Shown piece after piece: positions 1 through 8,042 of a stretch of DNA of 64,000 bases. The stretch covers positions 35,371 through 99,370 of the forward strand of contig NZ_CP018222.1 of NCBI RefSeq assembly GCF_001890385.1, read 5' to 3'. The notes beneath the pieces are model-generated. The model was not told where the DNA came from. It did no database searches and saw only the letters and a list, made by a program, of their open reading frames with translations. Numbering within the stretch: position 1 is the stretch's first letter; the number at the start of each line of letters is the position of its first letter. Origin of the DNA: Tardibacter chloracetimidivorans. GTDB lineage: Bacteria; Pseudomonadota; Alphaproteobacteria; Sphingomonadales; Sphingomonadaceae. A program made the position numbers and the translations under genes.

Positions 1-61
1 GGCAAGGGAAACTATGGCCCGCCTCCGCAATCGCAGGGCAAGCCTTGGCCTCCCAATCATA

Positions 62-1504
62 TCAATCCGGCTTCCTGATCGCCAGAATGACCGTGTTGAT
101 GTTGGTCCCCGCATGGGCGAACGATCCGGCGGGCAGGTCATGCCATTTCCGCCAGCCACAGGCGGGGCGGCAACGCGCCACGATATCATGCAAGGCCCGG
201 TGCCGCTTGTCCTCCCGAAATTCGGCGCGGGCGCTCATCACGGCAACAAGGATGCCTCCCGGTTTCAGAAACTCGAAGGCATGGCGGACATGATCGCAAT
301 CGCGGCCCCTGTCGAAAGGCGGGTTCATGATGATGCGATCATAGGAAGGCGAGGGGGGGAGGGTCAGGAAATCCGCCTGCCGCACGTCCTCAAAACCGTG
401 CAGCACCCGTAATTCATGCGCCAATCCGGGCTGTATCTCGATGCAATCCACCAGCGCCCCGGCCTTGTGCGCCGCCTTGGCGAGCACGCCGGTCCCGGCG
501 CTCGGTTCAAGCACGGTCAGTCCCTTGCCGATCATCGCGCATTCCATCACGCGCCAAGCGACTTCATCGGAGGACATAAACGCCCCGAAGTCCTTGGCAG
601 GCGTCAAATGAAACTCCGGTGCGTCAGGGGCCTCGGTGCTGTTGTAGCCGTCCCCGATCACCTCGCCATAATATTCGGCCAGCAACTTGTTCACCTCCTT
701 AAGCAAGTCCTTGCGCTCGAACCACAGGTGCAGATTGCCGTTGCCGAAAACGCGCACGCGAAAATAATCGCCGTGAATGACGAACGGCGTATAATCGCGC
801 CCGGAAATCACCTGCTCGGTTATGCTCATGCTTTCGGGGCAGGGGCCTAGCCCGTCCAGTTCGCGGAAAACCCGCTCCACGTCCCGCAACGTATCGCGCC
901 GGTTATAGTCGCTCCACCACCGCCCGCTATCGCTTAGCGCGCGCTCGATGATGAGACGGCTCCCGATCTTGAAACCCTCATGCGAGCGGAAACGCCGGTC
1001 CAGCGCCGCAAAGGTGTTGGCGATTCCGCGCAGGTAGATATCGCGCCGGTTTTCCCAGATATGACCGAATGTCGCCGCGCAATTCTCGGTCGTGAAGGTG
1101 GGTGGCACCCCCTCAAGGCCGGAATAAAATTCCTCGCGCGCCTGCCGGTCAAGAAGCTGGTCGAAACCCAGCGTTTCCAGCAGATGCCGCCAGCAGCGCC
1201 GATCAACCGCCGCCGTCATCTTCGCGGCGAAATGGTCGCGCGCGCTCGTCTTGATCGTGCTGTGCGTTTCCCGGTCGTATGCTTCATGGTCGGTTTTTGC
1301 GAGGAAAGCGCGCGTCAGGCCGGTATCGTTGTAGCGGTCGCCTGACGGCGCGGTTAGCGAGAGCGCCCCGCCAATGCTCAACCCGGCGGCCTCGTCGCTC
1401 AGGCGGTGGAAGCTGTCGAAGGCGTCCAGCCAACGCGCGATGGCCAAATCCCGGCCTCCGGTGATCTCGTCGATCTGGACACGGTTCATCAATTCAAAAG
1501 ACAT
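62..1504 (-). CDS. DUF4942-type protein with C-terminal DNA methyltransferase domain
   Basis: A 480-residue protein. Its middle part (around residues 215-300, with NGNLHLWF) resembles DUF4942, a domain frequent on alphaproteobacterial plasmids. The C-terminal 180 residues form a class I SAM-dependent methyltransferase: motif I is VLEPSAGTG and the catalytic motif is NPPF (IIMNPPFDRG), typical of enzymes that methylate an amino group such as adenine N6. The likely role is DNA modification that protects incoming plasmid DNA from host restriction; this is inferred, and the target cannot be read from sequence. The ATG at 1504 has GAGGA about six bases upstream; an in-frame TTG at 1519 has no such site. 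It is the last gene of a minus-strand run and follows the DUF3768 gene after a short hairpin. Confidence 0.8.
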   Translation of the reverse strand: MSFELMNRVQIDEITGGRDLAIARWLDAFDSFHRLSDEAAGLSIGGALSLTAPSGDRYNDTGLTRAFLAKTDHEAYDRETHSTIKTSARDHFAAKMTAAVDRRCWRHLLETLGFDQLLDRQAREEFYSGLEGVPPTFTTENCAATFGHIWENRRDIYLRGIANTFAALDRRFRSHEGFKIGSRLIIERALSDSGRWWSDYNRRDTLRDVERVFRELDGLGPCPESMSITEQVISGRDYTPFVIHGDYFRVRVFGNGNLHLWFERKDLLKEVNKLLAEYYGEVIGDGYNSTEAPDAPEFHLTPAKDFGAFMSSDEVAWRVMECAMIGKGLTVLEPSAGTGVLAKAAHKAGALVDCIEIQPGLAHELRVLHGFEDVRQADFLTLPPSPSYDRIIMNPPFDRGRDCDHVRHAFEFLKPGGILVAVMSARAEFREDKRHRALHDIVARCRPACGWRKWHDLPAGSFAHAGTNINTVILAIRKPD

Positions 1505-1530
1505 GGCGATTCCTCGCAAATAGGGGAAGC

Positions 1531-1552
1531 GGGGGCGGACGGCGCCGCCCCC
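1531..1552. terminator. GC-rich hairpin between the DUF3768 and DUF4942 genes
   Basis: An 8-bp perfect stem (GGGGGCGG at 1531-1538, CCGCCCCC at 1545-1552) with a 6-base loop lies in the 61-base gap between two minus-strand genes. There is no T-run, so it may attenuate or stabilise the transcript rather than fully terminate it. Confidence 0.35.
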
Positions 1553-1565
1553 GGCGCGTGGCCGA

Positions 1566-1958
1566 TCAGTATTCGTCGGCGCGCAGGATGGTCAGGACGC
1601 GACAGGTGACGGCGGGGTCTGCCGGGTCGGGCGATCCCCATTCCGTCTGGCGGTCGTAATAATCGATCTTCCAATAGCAGCGGGTTCCCAGCCACTCGAA
1701 ATCGCCGAAATCGCGTTCGCCGTGCGGGTTGTTGTCCTCGCTGAAAGCCGAGTAGTTGGCGACGATGGCCATAAGCTCGATCTGCCGCGCAATGGCGGTC
1801 GCGGAGTCGCTATCGACCAGCGCAAGAATGCCTTGCGTCATCACCACGATATTGGGCGCGGGACTGTCCAGCTTCGCGCGCATCTGATCGTTGAGCACCG
1901 CAACACGCTCACGATAGGCCGCAAGCTGTTCGGGAGTCATTTCTGCAAAGTTTTTCAT
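1566..1958 (-). CDS. DUF3768 family protein
   Basis: A 130-residue protein that matches the general pattern of DUF3768: an N-terminal LNDQMR segment, then VMTQGILAL, then an acidic half with DFGDFEW and a C-terminal LTILRADEY. The family is common on alphaproteobacterial plasmids and has no known function. The ATG at 1958 is preceded by AAGAAGGGAA, and that Shine-Dalgarno sequence belongs to repeat A copy 1, so the repeat supplies the translation start region. The DUF4942 methyltransferase follows 61 bases downstream and is probably co-transcribed. Confidence 0.75.
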   Translation of the reverse strand: MKNFAEMTPEQLAAYRERVAVLNDQMRAKLDSPAPNIVVMTQGILALVDSDSATAIARQIELMAIVANYSAFSEDNNPHGERDFGDFEWLGTRCYWKIDYYDRQTEWGSPDPADPAVTCRVLTILRADEY

Positions 1959-1965
1959 CTGCTTA

Positions 1966-2204
1966 TTCCCTTCTTAAGATGGAGCCGAAGGCGATGGCTG
2001 CCATCGACTTCTGCCTGAGCGGCGAGCCGGGTCGGGGAATGGCGCAATGAGGGCTGATTGCGGGGGAGGGGGATCACCCGCCCTGCACAAGCGCAGCGCG
2101 GAAGGGTGGGGACACCCCCGCGATCACCAAGCGAGGGAGCCTGCGACCGAGACGGCTTGGCCCTTGCGCCAGGGGGCAGGAACAGGCCCCGGAATCCCTA
2201 CAAA
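1966..2204 (-). repeat. Repeat A, copy 1 (truncated)
   Basis: A 239-bp copy of a dispersed repeat also found at 6044-6340, 7715-7996 and 19741-20036. All four have the same orientation and each ends 5-18 bases before the start codon of a minus-strand gene. The gene-proximal end reads CTTAAGAAGGGAA on the minus strand and provides the ribosome binding site. This copy lacks the distal 90 bases found in the others. Open frames inside the repeat on either strand are not thought to be real genes. Confidence 0.9.
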
Positions 2205-2431
2205 TGCGCGGTGGCATGCCGCCTCACTATCGAGACAGGGAAAGCGAACGTGCCCGCCTGCGGGCGCCACAGGACAGGGCAAGCCCTGTCTCTCCGCGCC
2301 GCGACATGACGGGCGCGGACTTTACGCAGGCGTCCGGCAAGGCCGGTCATCATTGTCGGTGCTGGAGGTCTGCGCCGCGCTGGGGCAACGAAGATGGACG
2401 GCAGGGCGGAAGATTTGATAGTCAGATTGGC

Positions 2432-2770
2432 ATGGCCCAGATGGACCGCCTTTTCCCGCGCTGGACGTCCTCATGGGGCGCACTTGCCCGCTCCAATGCC
2501 CATGTGCGGTCGCAATGCCGTCTCTGCGGCATCCAGCAGCGTATAGATGCCTCGGTGCAGGCGCTTCGTTTTGGGGCGACCGCATCCCCCTTTGACCAGC
2601 TCGACAGGTGCAGCGTGGTCGGCTGTCATGGCAGCGTCTATTTCTTGGCCGCGCGTTCCTATGGGCGGCAATGGCTGACGCTGCTTTCTGGCGAAGATCG
2701 GCTATCCGGCGCGGCTCCCGCTGCCAATGCGCTAACGCTGGACCTTGTGCGAACTGGCCCGTCCGCCTGA
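2432..2770 (+). CDS. Small putative zinc-ribbon protein
   Basis: About 112 residues, not assigned to a named family. It has CRLCG near residue 33 and CSVVGCHG about 40 residues later, a spacing that fits a zinc ribbon, followed by a short basic-aromatic segment. The start is uncertain: ATG codons at 2432 and 2441 both lack a strong ribosome binding site. The same stretch has open frames on the other strand without recognisable motifs. It stands alone between repeat A copy 1 and a repeat B fragment. It could be a decayed or spurious frame; the cysteine pattern is the only positive evidence. Confidence 0.4.
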   Translation: MAQMDRLFPRWTSSWGALARSNAHVRSQCRLCGIQQRIDASVQALRFGATASPFDQLDRCSVVGCHGSVYFLAARSYGRQWLTLLSGEDRLSGAAPAANALTLDLVRTGPSA

Positions 2771-2898
2771 TCGCAGCCACATCCCTGCCAGCGCCGGTAG
2801 CCGAAGAACGCCGTATCAAGCGCCGAACAGGTTCGATCGTCAAAATGCCGGGCCTGTCGCCTGCGGCGGGCGCGGCATTTTTTTAACCTCGACCAAGC

Positions 2899-3043
2899 GG
2901 CGGGCATCGCGCCGGCGAGCTGGGCGACGTGGAGCGGAGGGCAGGGGGGCGTTGCGGGGGGACATGTCCCCCCGCAGAGGGGGTAGGGCGAGACGCGGCA
3001 CGCGGCTCGAACTCAGGGGGAGACTTCCCCCCGTTATTCCGCT
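2899..3043. repeat. Repeat B, second-half fragment with 24-bp palindrome
   Basis: About 145 bp matching the second half of the repeat at 20091-20463 and 36651-37022. It includes a perfect 24-bp palindrome at 2953-2976 whose centre is ACATGT here and ACGCGT in the other copies. The 400 bases from 2771 to 3171 hold no other gene that I can support; this fragment and the toxin-antitoxin promoter account for most of them. Confidence 0.85.
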
Positions 3044-3171
3044 CTAAACTTAGAAAACCACTATCCGGCCTATAGCGTGGGAGAACGCATAGGAAGCTGT
3101 CCTTGCAGCTTATGGAGACATGGGCTGGCAAGTGTGTTACAACGTGCACGACACACGGAAAGGAGGCCCCA

Positions 3172-3432
3172 ATGGGTGCCAGCACAACGATGACGATCCG
3201 CGTCACGCCCGATCTCAAGGAGAAGCTGGGCCGACTGGCGCACAATACGCGCCGCACGCGGTCCTATCTCGCGGCCGAAGCCGTCGAATCCTATGTAAAC
3301 CGCGAACTGCGTATCATCGAAGGTATTCAGCGCGGGCTTGCCGACATGGAGGCAGGCCGGGTTACGCCGCATAAGGAAGCGATGGACCGGATTGATGCCG
3401 CGATAGAAGCCGCCAGCAACAACGCCGCATGA
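3172..3432 (+). CDS. Ribbon-helix-helix antitoxin (ParD/CopG type)
   Basis: An 86-residue protein. The N-terminal half (TTMTIRVTPDLKEKLGRLA, then RTRSYLAAEAVESYV) is a typical ribbon-helix-helix DNA-binding domain of ParD/CopG antitoxins; the C-terminal half would bind and neutralise the toxin. The ATG at 3172 follows AAAGGAGG at ideal spacing. The stop overlaps the toxin start by ATGA. A perfect palindrome, CGTGCACG at 3143-3150, lies just upstream and may be part of the autoregulatory operator. The pair probably serves plasmid maintenance. Confidence 0.88.
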   Translation: MGASTTMTIRVTPDLKEKLGRLAHNTRRTRSYLAAEAVESYVNRELRIIEGIQRGLADMEAGRVTPHKEAMDRIDAAIEAASNNAA

Positions 3433-3728
3433 GGCATGTGCAATGGTCAGACGACGCGCTGGATGATCTGGAATGGCAAGCCGTCGCCATCGCGAAGGAC
3501 AACCCCGACGCTGCGCGTCGGGTCGCGAGGCGGATTCGAGCGACAGGCGACAATCTTGCCGATTTCGCAACAGGACACCCCGGACGGGTCAGCGGCACAT
3601 ATGAAAAGTCGGTCGCCGGGCTCCCCTACATCATCGCTTATGCGCTGAGCGAGGATGAAAGCGTGGTGACGATCCTCCACGTCATCCACACATCGCGGAA
3701 TTGGCCGGAGGAAGAATGGCCGCAATAG
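3429..3728 (+). CDS. RelE/ParE-family toxin
   Basis: A 99-residue protein with the RelE/ParE fold pattern: WSDDALDDLEW at the N-terminus, a helical segment rich in arginine (AARRVARRIRA), a central GRVSGTYEKSV strand region, and a C-terminal VVTILHVIHTSRNWP. RelE-like members cleave mRNA on the ribosome and ParE-like members poison gyrase; the sequence alone does not decide between them. It is translationally coupled to the antitoxin by a 4-base overlap. Confidence 0.88.
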   Translation: MRHVQWSDDALDDLEWQAVAIAKDNPDAARRVARRIRATGDNLADFATGHPGRVSGTYEKSVAGLPYIIAYALSEDESVVTILHVIHTSRNWPEEEWPQ

Positions 3729-3760
3729 AGCGGTGAATCGGATGAACGAACCCCAATAGC

Positions 3761-3840
3761 GCCCGCGCGGCCCCAGGGCCGCGCCCGCCGCACCGCTTTG
3801 GCGGTGAGGAGCGCCCCCGCCAAGGTGGGGGCGCTGGCGC
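3761..3840. repeat. Repeat C, copy 1: tandem GC-rich hairpins
   Basis: Two adjacent perfect dyads: 3765-3784 (arms GCGCGGCCC and GGGCCGCGC, 2-base loop) and 3810-3835 (arms AGCGCCCCC and GGGGGCGCT). A second copy at 25461-25545 keeps both dyads although bases in loop and stem differ. Here the element lies between the converging ends of the toxin gene and the DUF7673 gene, where a bidirectional terminator would be expected. Confidence 0.7.
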
Positions 3841-3847
3841 GTCGCCC

Positions 3848-4171
3848 TTACGCCTCGGCCGTCTCCACATCGGCCCGCCGCCATAACCGGATGAGTTTCA
3901 CGATCTCCGCCCTGCGGCCAAAGGCATCGGCATAGGTCGCGACGCCCTGCTGACCGAGAAACGCGAACAGGGTCGTCATGTCCGCCGCGATCGCGCGGTC
4001 CACGCTGAATAGGTCGGCTATATCGAAACCACCCCAATCCGACGCGTTCCACCATGCCAGCAGGAAATTCGCGGTGATGCGTGACTGTCCCGTGTCTGAC
4101 AAAGCCACGGTCAACAGGCGATCAAGCGCCGCCTGCGCTTCGGAATGAGGGATATTGCCGGTTTCGTTCAT
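3848..4171 (-). CDS. DUF7673-like conserved protein
   Basis: A 107-residue protein with ALDRLLTVALSDTGQS, LLAWWNASDWGGFDIADL and a later DMTTLFAFL segment, which I recognise as the DUF7673 pattern seen in many sphingomonad plasmid genes of unknown function. The ATG at 4171 has AAGAGG upstream; an ATG eight codons earlier lacks one. It is the last gene of a minus-strand unit starting with the genes at 5.0-6.0 kb. Confidence 0.6.
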   Translation of the reverse strand: MNETGNIPHSEAQAALDRLLTVALSDTGQSRITANFLLAWWNASDWGGFDIADLFSVDRAIAADMTTLFAFLGQQGVATYADAFGRRAEIVKLIRLWRRADVETAEA

Positions 4172-4243
4172 CTCGCACCTCTTGGCCTGCATCATGGCGC
4201 ATCGCGATCAGAAGGCAAAGGCTCCCTGAAACGCATTGGATGC

Positions 4244-5035
4244 CTAGAAGGCGAAAGCAGCCTGTCCGCTGCTTTCGGTGAAGCTGACGCTATCACCCGC
4301 CGCATAGCGGTCACGGCCTAGCTGGGACCATTGGAGGTAGCCGGAACGGTCGCGACTGAACCATCCGTCCTCGACGCCGATGATGAAGCCCCATGCCAAA
4401 TCCTCGGCACAGTCGGGGCCGGAATTGATCGGCCAATGCTCGCTGCCATTGTCCTGTCGGCAAATCGTGGGCTGCCTGAATGCACGAGTGATCGCGCTCC
4501 GGTCGGCGGGTTCGGTCGCGCCCATTTCGCGCATGATCGCTCGCGCCTCCGCCGTGTTGATAAGACCGGCGGCCTTCTTGTCCTCATGGTCGGAATAGCG
4601 GCACCCGTAGGCGACGGCCCGCATGATGCAGCCGGGTTCGGTGAAATCCTGCGTTTCGAGCAATTCGCGCCATTTGCCTGCGCTGATAAGGTCGACGGCG
4701 TGCCACCAGCGCGCCGTGGGAGCGGTAGTATAACCGAAGCGGTTGGGAGCGCCGTTGCGGTCGATCTCGAAGCCCAGCGCCGCTTCTACGCGCCGCACAT
4801 AGGGATGTTCGGCCAGCAGGGGATGGCGAAGCCCGATCCTGCGAGGCTGGTCGCCATCGGGCGGGCAAACCTCGATAGGGAAGCGGAACATGCGCGAGGG
4901 CAGATTCCAAGGCGCGGCAAGCGCGAAGTCACGGGGCACGTCGAACGAACGGTTTATGTCCAGAATGGCGTGGTTCGGCGCAAAGCCCGCCGCGACGATC
5001 TGTTCGCCCAGCTCGTCTTTGATTGCTTCGGTCAT
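4244..5035 (-). CDS. Hypothetical protein
   Basis: A 263-residue soluble protein, not recognised. It contains many aromatic residues, a central AVAYGCRYSDHEDKKAAGL segment and a C-terminal GWFSRDRSGYLQWSQLGRDRY segment. No signal peptide, membrane span or catalytic motif is evident. It overlaps the preceding gene by four bases (ATGA at 5032-5035), which indicates a translationally coupled operon of small genes running from 6038 to 3848. Confidence 0.65.
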   Translation of the reverse strand: MTEAIKDELGEQIVAAGFAPNHAILDINRSFDVPRDFALAAPWNLPSRMFRFPIEVCPPDGDQPRRIGLRHPLLAEHPYVRRVEAALGFEIDRNGAPNRFGYTTAPTARWWHAVDLISAGKWRELLETQDFTEPGCIMRAVAYGCRYSDHEDKKAAGLINTAEARAIMREMGATEPADRSAITRAFRQPTICRQDNGSEHWPINSGPDCAEDLAWGFIIGVEDGWFSRDRSGYLQWSQLGRDRYAAGDSVSFTESSGQAAFAF

Positions 5036-5313
5036 CGCCCCGCCTCCTTGCTGGTCACACGGTCCAGAAGGCGCACCATCTGCGCGGAAAGCGATTTGGC
5101 GGTGCCAAGGACATTGGCCCTGTCGTTCGTATAGTAGGCCACACTAGGCCACCCGCTCGGCGTGATCCGGTGCCAGTCGGCACTATGCTGACGCTGATCG
5201 GCAAGAGCGATAGACGCGAGGCGGTATGTGATCCGATATTCTCCGTCCGCCTTGGTGATCGCCATATGCGGCAAGGCGCGGATCGCGGCAAAAAGCTCCT
5301 GATCGTTGGTCAT
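5032..5313 (-). CDS. Hypothetical protein
   Basis: A 93-residue protein, not recognised. It has a basic C-terminus (SLSAQMVRLLDRVTSKEAGR) and a central YYTNDRANVLGTAKS segment. Start and stop overlap the neighbouring genes by ATGA on both sides, so it is part of the coupled minus-strand operon. Confidence 0.6.
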   Translation of the reverse strand: MTNDQELFAAIRALPHMAITKADGEYRITYRLASIALADQRQHSADWHRITPSGWPSVAYYTNDRANVLGTAKSLSAQMVRLLDRVTSKEAGR

Positions 5314-5510
5314 GGCGCGTCCTCCATCCCCGTCTCGAAGGTGCGCCGCTCGGCCATATAGTCGCCGCTCCGCTCGCAATCCTCGCAAGTCTCGTGATCG
5401 TGAACCGATACAAGGGTCCACTCCTGCGCCTCGGCGTCCCATGCGGCCGCTGCGTCCTTAAGAATGCTGGCGCTCCCGCAGTGAGGGCAACGCATTTCGA
5501 TGTTTTCCAT
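5310..5510 (-). CDS. Small zinc-ribbon protein
   Basis: A 66-residue protein with CPHCG at residues 8-12 and CEDC about 33 residues later, a spacing expected for a zinc ribbon binding one zinc ion. The rest is acidic. The function is unknown; small zinc ribbons of this kind are frequent in phage and plasmid early regions. It overlaps the next gene by ATGA. Confidence 0.6.
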   Translation of the reverse strand: MENIEMRCPHCGSASILKDAAAAWDAEAQEWTLVSVHDHETCEDCERSGDYMAERRTFETGMEDAP

Positions 5511-5532
5511 GATGCTCGTTCCTGTCAGGAAG

Positions 5533-5775
5533 TCAGAAGATGCCGTGGTCGCCGCGCCAGATGGATGCCATCTCGCAGCCAAGCTCATGCGCGCACATGG
5601 CAAGATCGAGGTCGAAATCCTCAACCTGCTCGCGGTCGGCGCTTGTCATGGCCCGCCAGTCGATCCGCGCCAGAAAATCGTCGCGTCGCGCGCAAAAGCG
5701 CTCCAGTTCGGCAAGTTCCCGCGTGATCCGTTCCCGGTGCTGTTCGCGGGTTTCAACGAGGGTCGGCATGGTCAC
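5533..5775 (-). CDS. Hypothetical protein, coiled-coil-like
   Basis: An 80-residue, highly charged protein (for example REQHRERITRELAELERF) that probably folds as helices. It is not recognised. The GTG start at 5775 overlaps the stop of the upstream gene (GTGA); an ATG at 5769 is an alternative. It is part of the same operon. Confidence 0.55.
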   Translation of the reverse strand: MTMPTLVETREQHRERITRELAELERFCARRDDFLARIDWRAMTSADREQVEDFDLDLAMCAHELGCEMASIWRGDHGIF

Positions 5776-6038
5776 GCCCCCCCTGCGGGAAAGCTGTCAC
5801 CATCCTCATAGCGACGCGCTATAGCGTCCAGCTTGCCGGACATCTCCTTGAGCGTCCGCGCGGTTACATAGGTGAAACAGCCACCCGCCGCTTTGGCCAG
5901 CGGCTCATGATAGTAGGTTTCCCAGCCTCGCCCGCCCCGCCTGATCCGCATAAGATAGGAGGTTTTCCCGGCCATCGTGTAACCGACATATTCACCGGCC
6001 TTGAAGCCGCTGGATTCGATATTGGCGTGGTTCAACAT
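5772..6038 (-). CDS. Hypothetical protein, first gene of a small-gene operon
   Basis: An 88-residue protein, not recognised, with AGEYVGYTMAGKTSYLMRI and a basic-aromatic GRGWETYYHEPLAKA segment. The ATG at 6038 lies seven bases after an AAGAAGGGA ribosome binding site that belongs to repeat A copy 2. It heads a coupled operon running to 3848. Confidence 0.6.
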   Translation of the reverse strand: MLNHANIESSGFKAGEYVGYTMAGKTSYLMRIRRGGRGWETYYHEPLAKAAGGCFTYVTARTLKEMSGKLDAIARRYEDGDSFPAGGA

Positions 6039-6043
6039 TCCAG

Positions 6044-6340
6044 TTCCCTTCTTAAGATGGAGCCGAAGGCGATGGCTGCCATCGACTTCTGCCTGAGCGG
6101 CGAGCCGGGTCGGGGAATGGCGCAATGAGGGCTGATCGCGGGGGAGGGGGATCACCCGCCCTGCACAAGCGCAGCGCGGAAGGGCGGGGACACCCCCACG
6201 ATCACCAAGCGAGGGAGCCTGCGACCGAGACGGCTTGGCCCTTGCGCCAGGGGGCAGGAACAGGCCCCGGAATCCCTGCAAACAGCGCGGCCGATCTATC
6301 GGCGGCCATTGCGATCATTGGCGGCGTCGCCGGCGAATGA
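6044..6340 (-). repeat. Repeat A, copy 2
   Basis: A full-length copy, about 297 bp, nearly identical to copies 1, 3 and 4. It supplies the leader and Shine-Dalgarno sequence of the gene starting at 6038. A first-half fragment of repeat B begins 50 bases beyond its distal end, the same A-B order as at 19741-20463. Confidence 0.9.
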
Positions 6341-6390
6341 CCGCCGCCCCACGAAACGAGACCGATCCATGCGGGGAAATGCCGGGGTGA

Positions 6391-6529
6391 GGGGGGCAGT
6401 GACAATCTGCCAGGGTGGTGCGGGCGCAGCGCAGCGAGCCTCGGCCGGGCTGATTGTCATTGTGGGGGAGAGGGGCGCGCGGCCCCTCTCCCCGGCGCAC
6501 AAGAATCTCGCCGCCCTGGGCGGCGTCAC
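6391..6529. repeat. Repeat B, first-half fragment
   Basis: About 139 bp matching the first half of the repeat at 20091-20463 and 36651-37022, with roughly 10 percent divergence. It runs into the last codons of the DUF6884-like gene. Confidence 0.85.
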
Positions 6530-6960
6530 TTTCCCCGGCTCGCGGCGAGCTGCGCCGCGAGCCAAGCCTTTTGCTGGCCGATTCCCAATCCGGCCATCGG
6601 AACGCGGGCGCGGGCGGCAGCATAGCCAAGCAAGGGCGCGCGGTAATGCCTCCCCGCCAGAAAAACGATCTCGCCCCGGAAATGGAAACCTAGAAGTTCG
6701 TCTAGCTGGGCGATAACGCGCGCACCCCATTGGCGGCGGTCGAGCGCGCTCATCGTAGCGAGCGCCCTATCATAAGGATCGACAAGGGTATCGGGATGCA
6801 ACAGGCCATGCTCCGCCGACAGGATGAACCAGCGGGAACCAGTGCTTTCGACGTAGGCGCGGGCTTTCCCGAACCAATCGGACTGATAAAGATCAGCCGC
6901 GCGCCGACGGGTCGCGGCTTTCTGCGCCACGCAACTGACCAGATATATCGCGTCTGTCAC
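6526..6960 (-). CDS. DUF6884-like protein
   Basis: A 144-residue protein with the pattern of DUF6884: an N-terminal YLVSCVAQK, then ADLYQSDWFGKARAYVE, then WFILSAEHGLLHPDTLVDPYDRAL. The family occurs widely in phages and plasmids near defence and anti-defence genes, and its fold may resemble nucleotide-modification proteins; no activity is established here. It overlaps the upstream small gene by ATGA and is the last gene of the unit starting at 7696. Confidence 0.7.
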   Translation of the reverse strand: MTDAIYLVSCVAQKAATRRRAADLYQSDWFGKARAYVESTGSRWFILSAEHGLLHPDTLVDPYDRALATMSALDRRQWGARVIAQLDELLGFHFRGEIVFLAGRHYRAPLLGYAAARARVPMAGLGIGQQKAWLAAQLAASRGK

Positions 6961-7148
6961 CGATCATCCTCCAAATCCGCGAAGTGGTCGGCAAGATGAT
7001 AGGCGAGAAGCTGGCGACCCCATGTTTTGGGGAGCGGTTTGCGCTCCGCTTCATGGGTGACGGTCGGCCCGCCGAACAAGTCCAGTTGCTGGCCGATCAG
7101 CTTGGGAACGGGGACATAGCGGGGCGGGCGGACGCAATGGCGGGCCAT
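6957..7148 (-). CDS. Hypothetical protein
   Basis: A 63-residue protein, not recognised. It contains GQQLDLFGGP, a segment resembling short peptides that dock onto the DNA sliding clamp (QxxLxLF); this resemblance is only suggestive. Overlap by ATGA with the next gene indicates coupling. Confidence 0.5.
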   Translation of the reverse strand: MARHCVRPPRYVPVPKLIGQQLDLFGGPTVTHEAERKPLPKTWGRQLLAYHLADHFADLEDDR

Positions 7149-7151
7149 CGG

Positions 7152-7451
7152 TCACCCCCTCTCGCCCGGCTGCGCTTCATCGGCCGCGCCGTCCCCTGCG
7201 AATAGGGAAGCGCCAAAGCCAAATCCTTCGGCGGCGTCCTCGATGGTAGTTACAAGGCCGTCAAAGTCCTCTTCCGGGCCTAGCAGGTCGGCAATCTCGA
7301 TCACGGCGGCAAGGTCCGCGCCATGGTCCTCGGCTAGATCGCGAAGATAGCCAAAGCGATCAAACGCCCCGTCTGCTTCATAGCGCTCGATAGGCACGGT
7401 CCGCTCGGCGTTGATGCGAAGAATGGTGGCGATGGGGATATCGGCGCTCAT
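7152..7451 (-). CDS. Hypothetical acidic protein
   Basis: A 99-residue, strongly acidic protein (AEDHGADLAAVIEIADLLG, GLVTTIEDAAEGFG), not recognised. A small acidic plasmid early protein could mimic DNA, as anti-restriction proteins of the ArdA and Ocr types do, but nothing here shows that. It overlaps the preceding gene by ATGA. Confidence 0.55.
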   Translation of the reverse strand: MSADIPIATILRINAERTVPIERYEADGAFDRFGYLRDLAEDHGADLAAVIEIADLLGPEEDFDGLVTTIEDAAEGFGFGASLFAGDGAADEAQPGERG

Positions 7452-7696
7452 TGGCTGAACTCCCGATATGCGGCCTGATCCTCGTAGCGGATGGCATCCA
7501 CGTCCCACATCGGCCCCAGCACCCCCTTGAACTTCGGCTGTCCGATCAGTTGTTCGCGCTGACTGCGATTGCTGTTGAAATAGGTAAAGGCGTAACCCTT
7601 CGCGGCGGCGGCGCTGATGGCCTCGTCCGGCGTGGCGGCGTCAAATTCGGTGACGCTGACGGCCTTGCCGATCATATGGACAATTCGGTATTTCAC
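7448..7696 (-). CDS. Hypothetical protein, first gene of a four-gene operon
   Basis: An 82-residue protein, not recognised (FDAATPDEAISAAAAKGY, GVLGPMWDVDAIRYEDQ). The start is taken as the GTG at 7696 because GGAAGGAAA lies just upstream; that site is at the edge of repeat A copy 3. Coupled by ATGA to the next gene. Confidence 0.55.
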   Translation of the reverse strand: MKYRIVHMIGKAVSVTEFDAATPDEAISAAAAKGYAFTYFNSNRSQREQLIGQPKFKGVLGPMWDVDAIRYEDQAAYREFSQ

Positions 7697-7714
7697 TGGC
7701 TTTCCTTCCAAATT

Positions 7715-7996
7715 GGAGCCGAAGGCGATGGCTGCCATCGACTTCTGCCTGAGCGGCGAGCCGGGTCGGGGAATGGCGCAATGAGGGCTGATTGCGGGGG
7801 AGGGGGATCACCCGCCCTGCACAAGCGCAGCGCGGAAGGGCGGGGACACCCCCGCGATCACCAAGCGAGGGAGCCTGCGACCGAGACGGCTTGGCCCTTG
7901 CGCCAGGGGGCAGGAACAGGCCCCGGAATCCCTGCAAACAGCGCGGCCGATCTATCGGCGGCCATTGCGATCATTGGCGGCATCGCCGGCGAATGA
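7715..7996 (-). repeat. Repeat A, copy 3
   Basis: A 282-bp copy. Its gene-proximal end differs slightly from copies 1 and 2 (it lacks the CTTAAGAAGGGAA block and a related GGAAGGAAA lies beside it), but it again ends within 20 bases of a minus-strand start codon. Confidence 0.9.
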
Positions 7997-8042
7997 TCCC
8001 GGTCAAGAACCCCGCCGGATCGGTGCGCCGATCCGGCAACCG

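Noticed and set aside
2047..2418. Open frames inside repeat A copies on either strand (plus-strand frames beginning MRADCGGGG and minus-strand frames beginning MQGFRGLF)
   Set aside because: They occur only because the repeat is GC-rich; they lack ribosome sites and domains, and differ at the C-terminus with each copy's flank.
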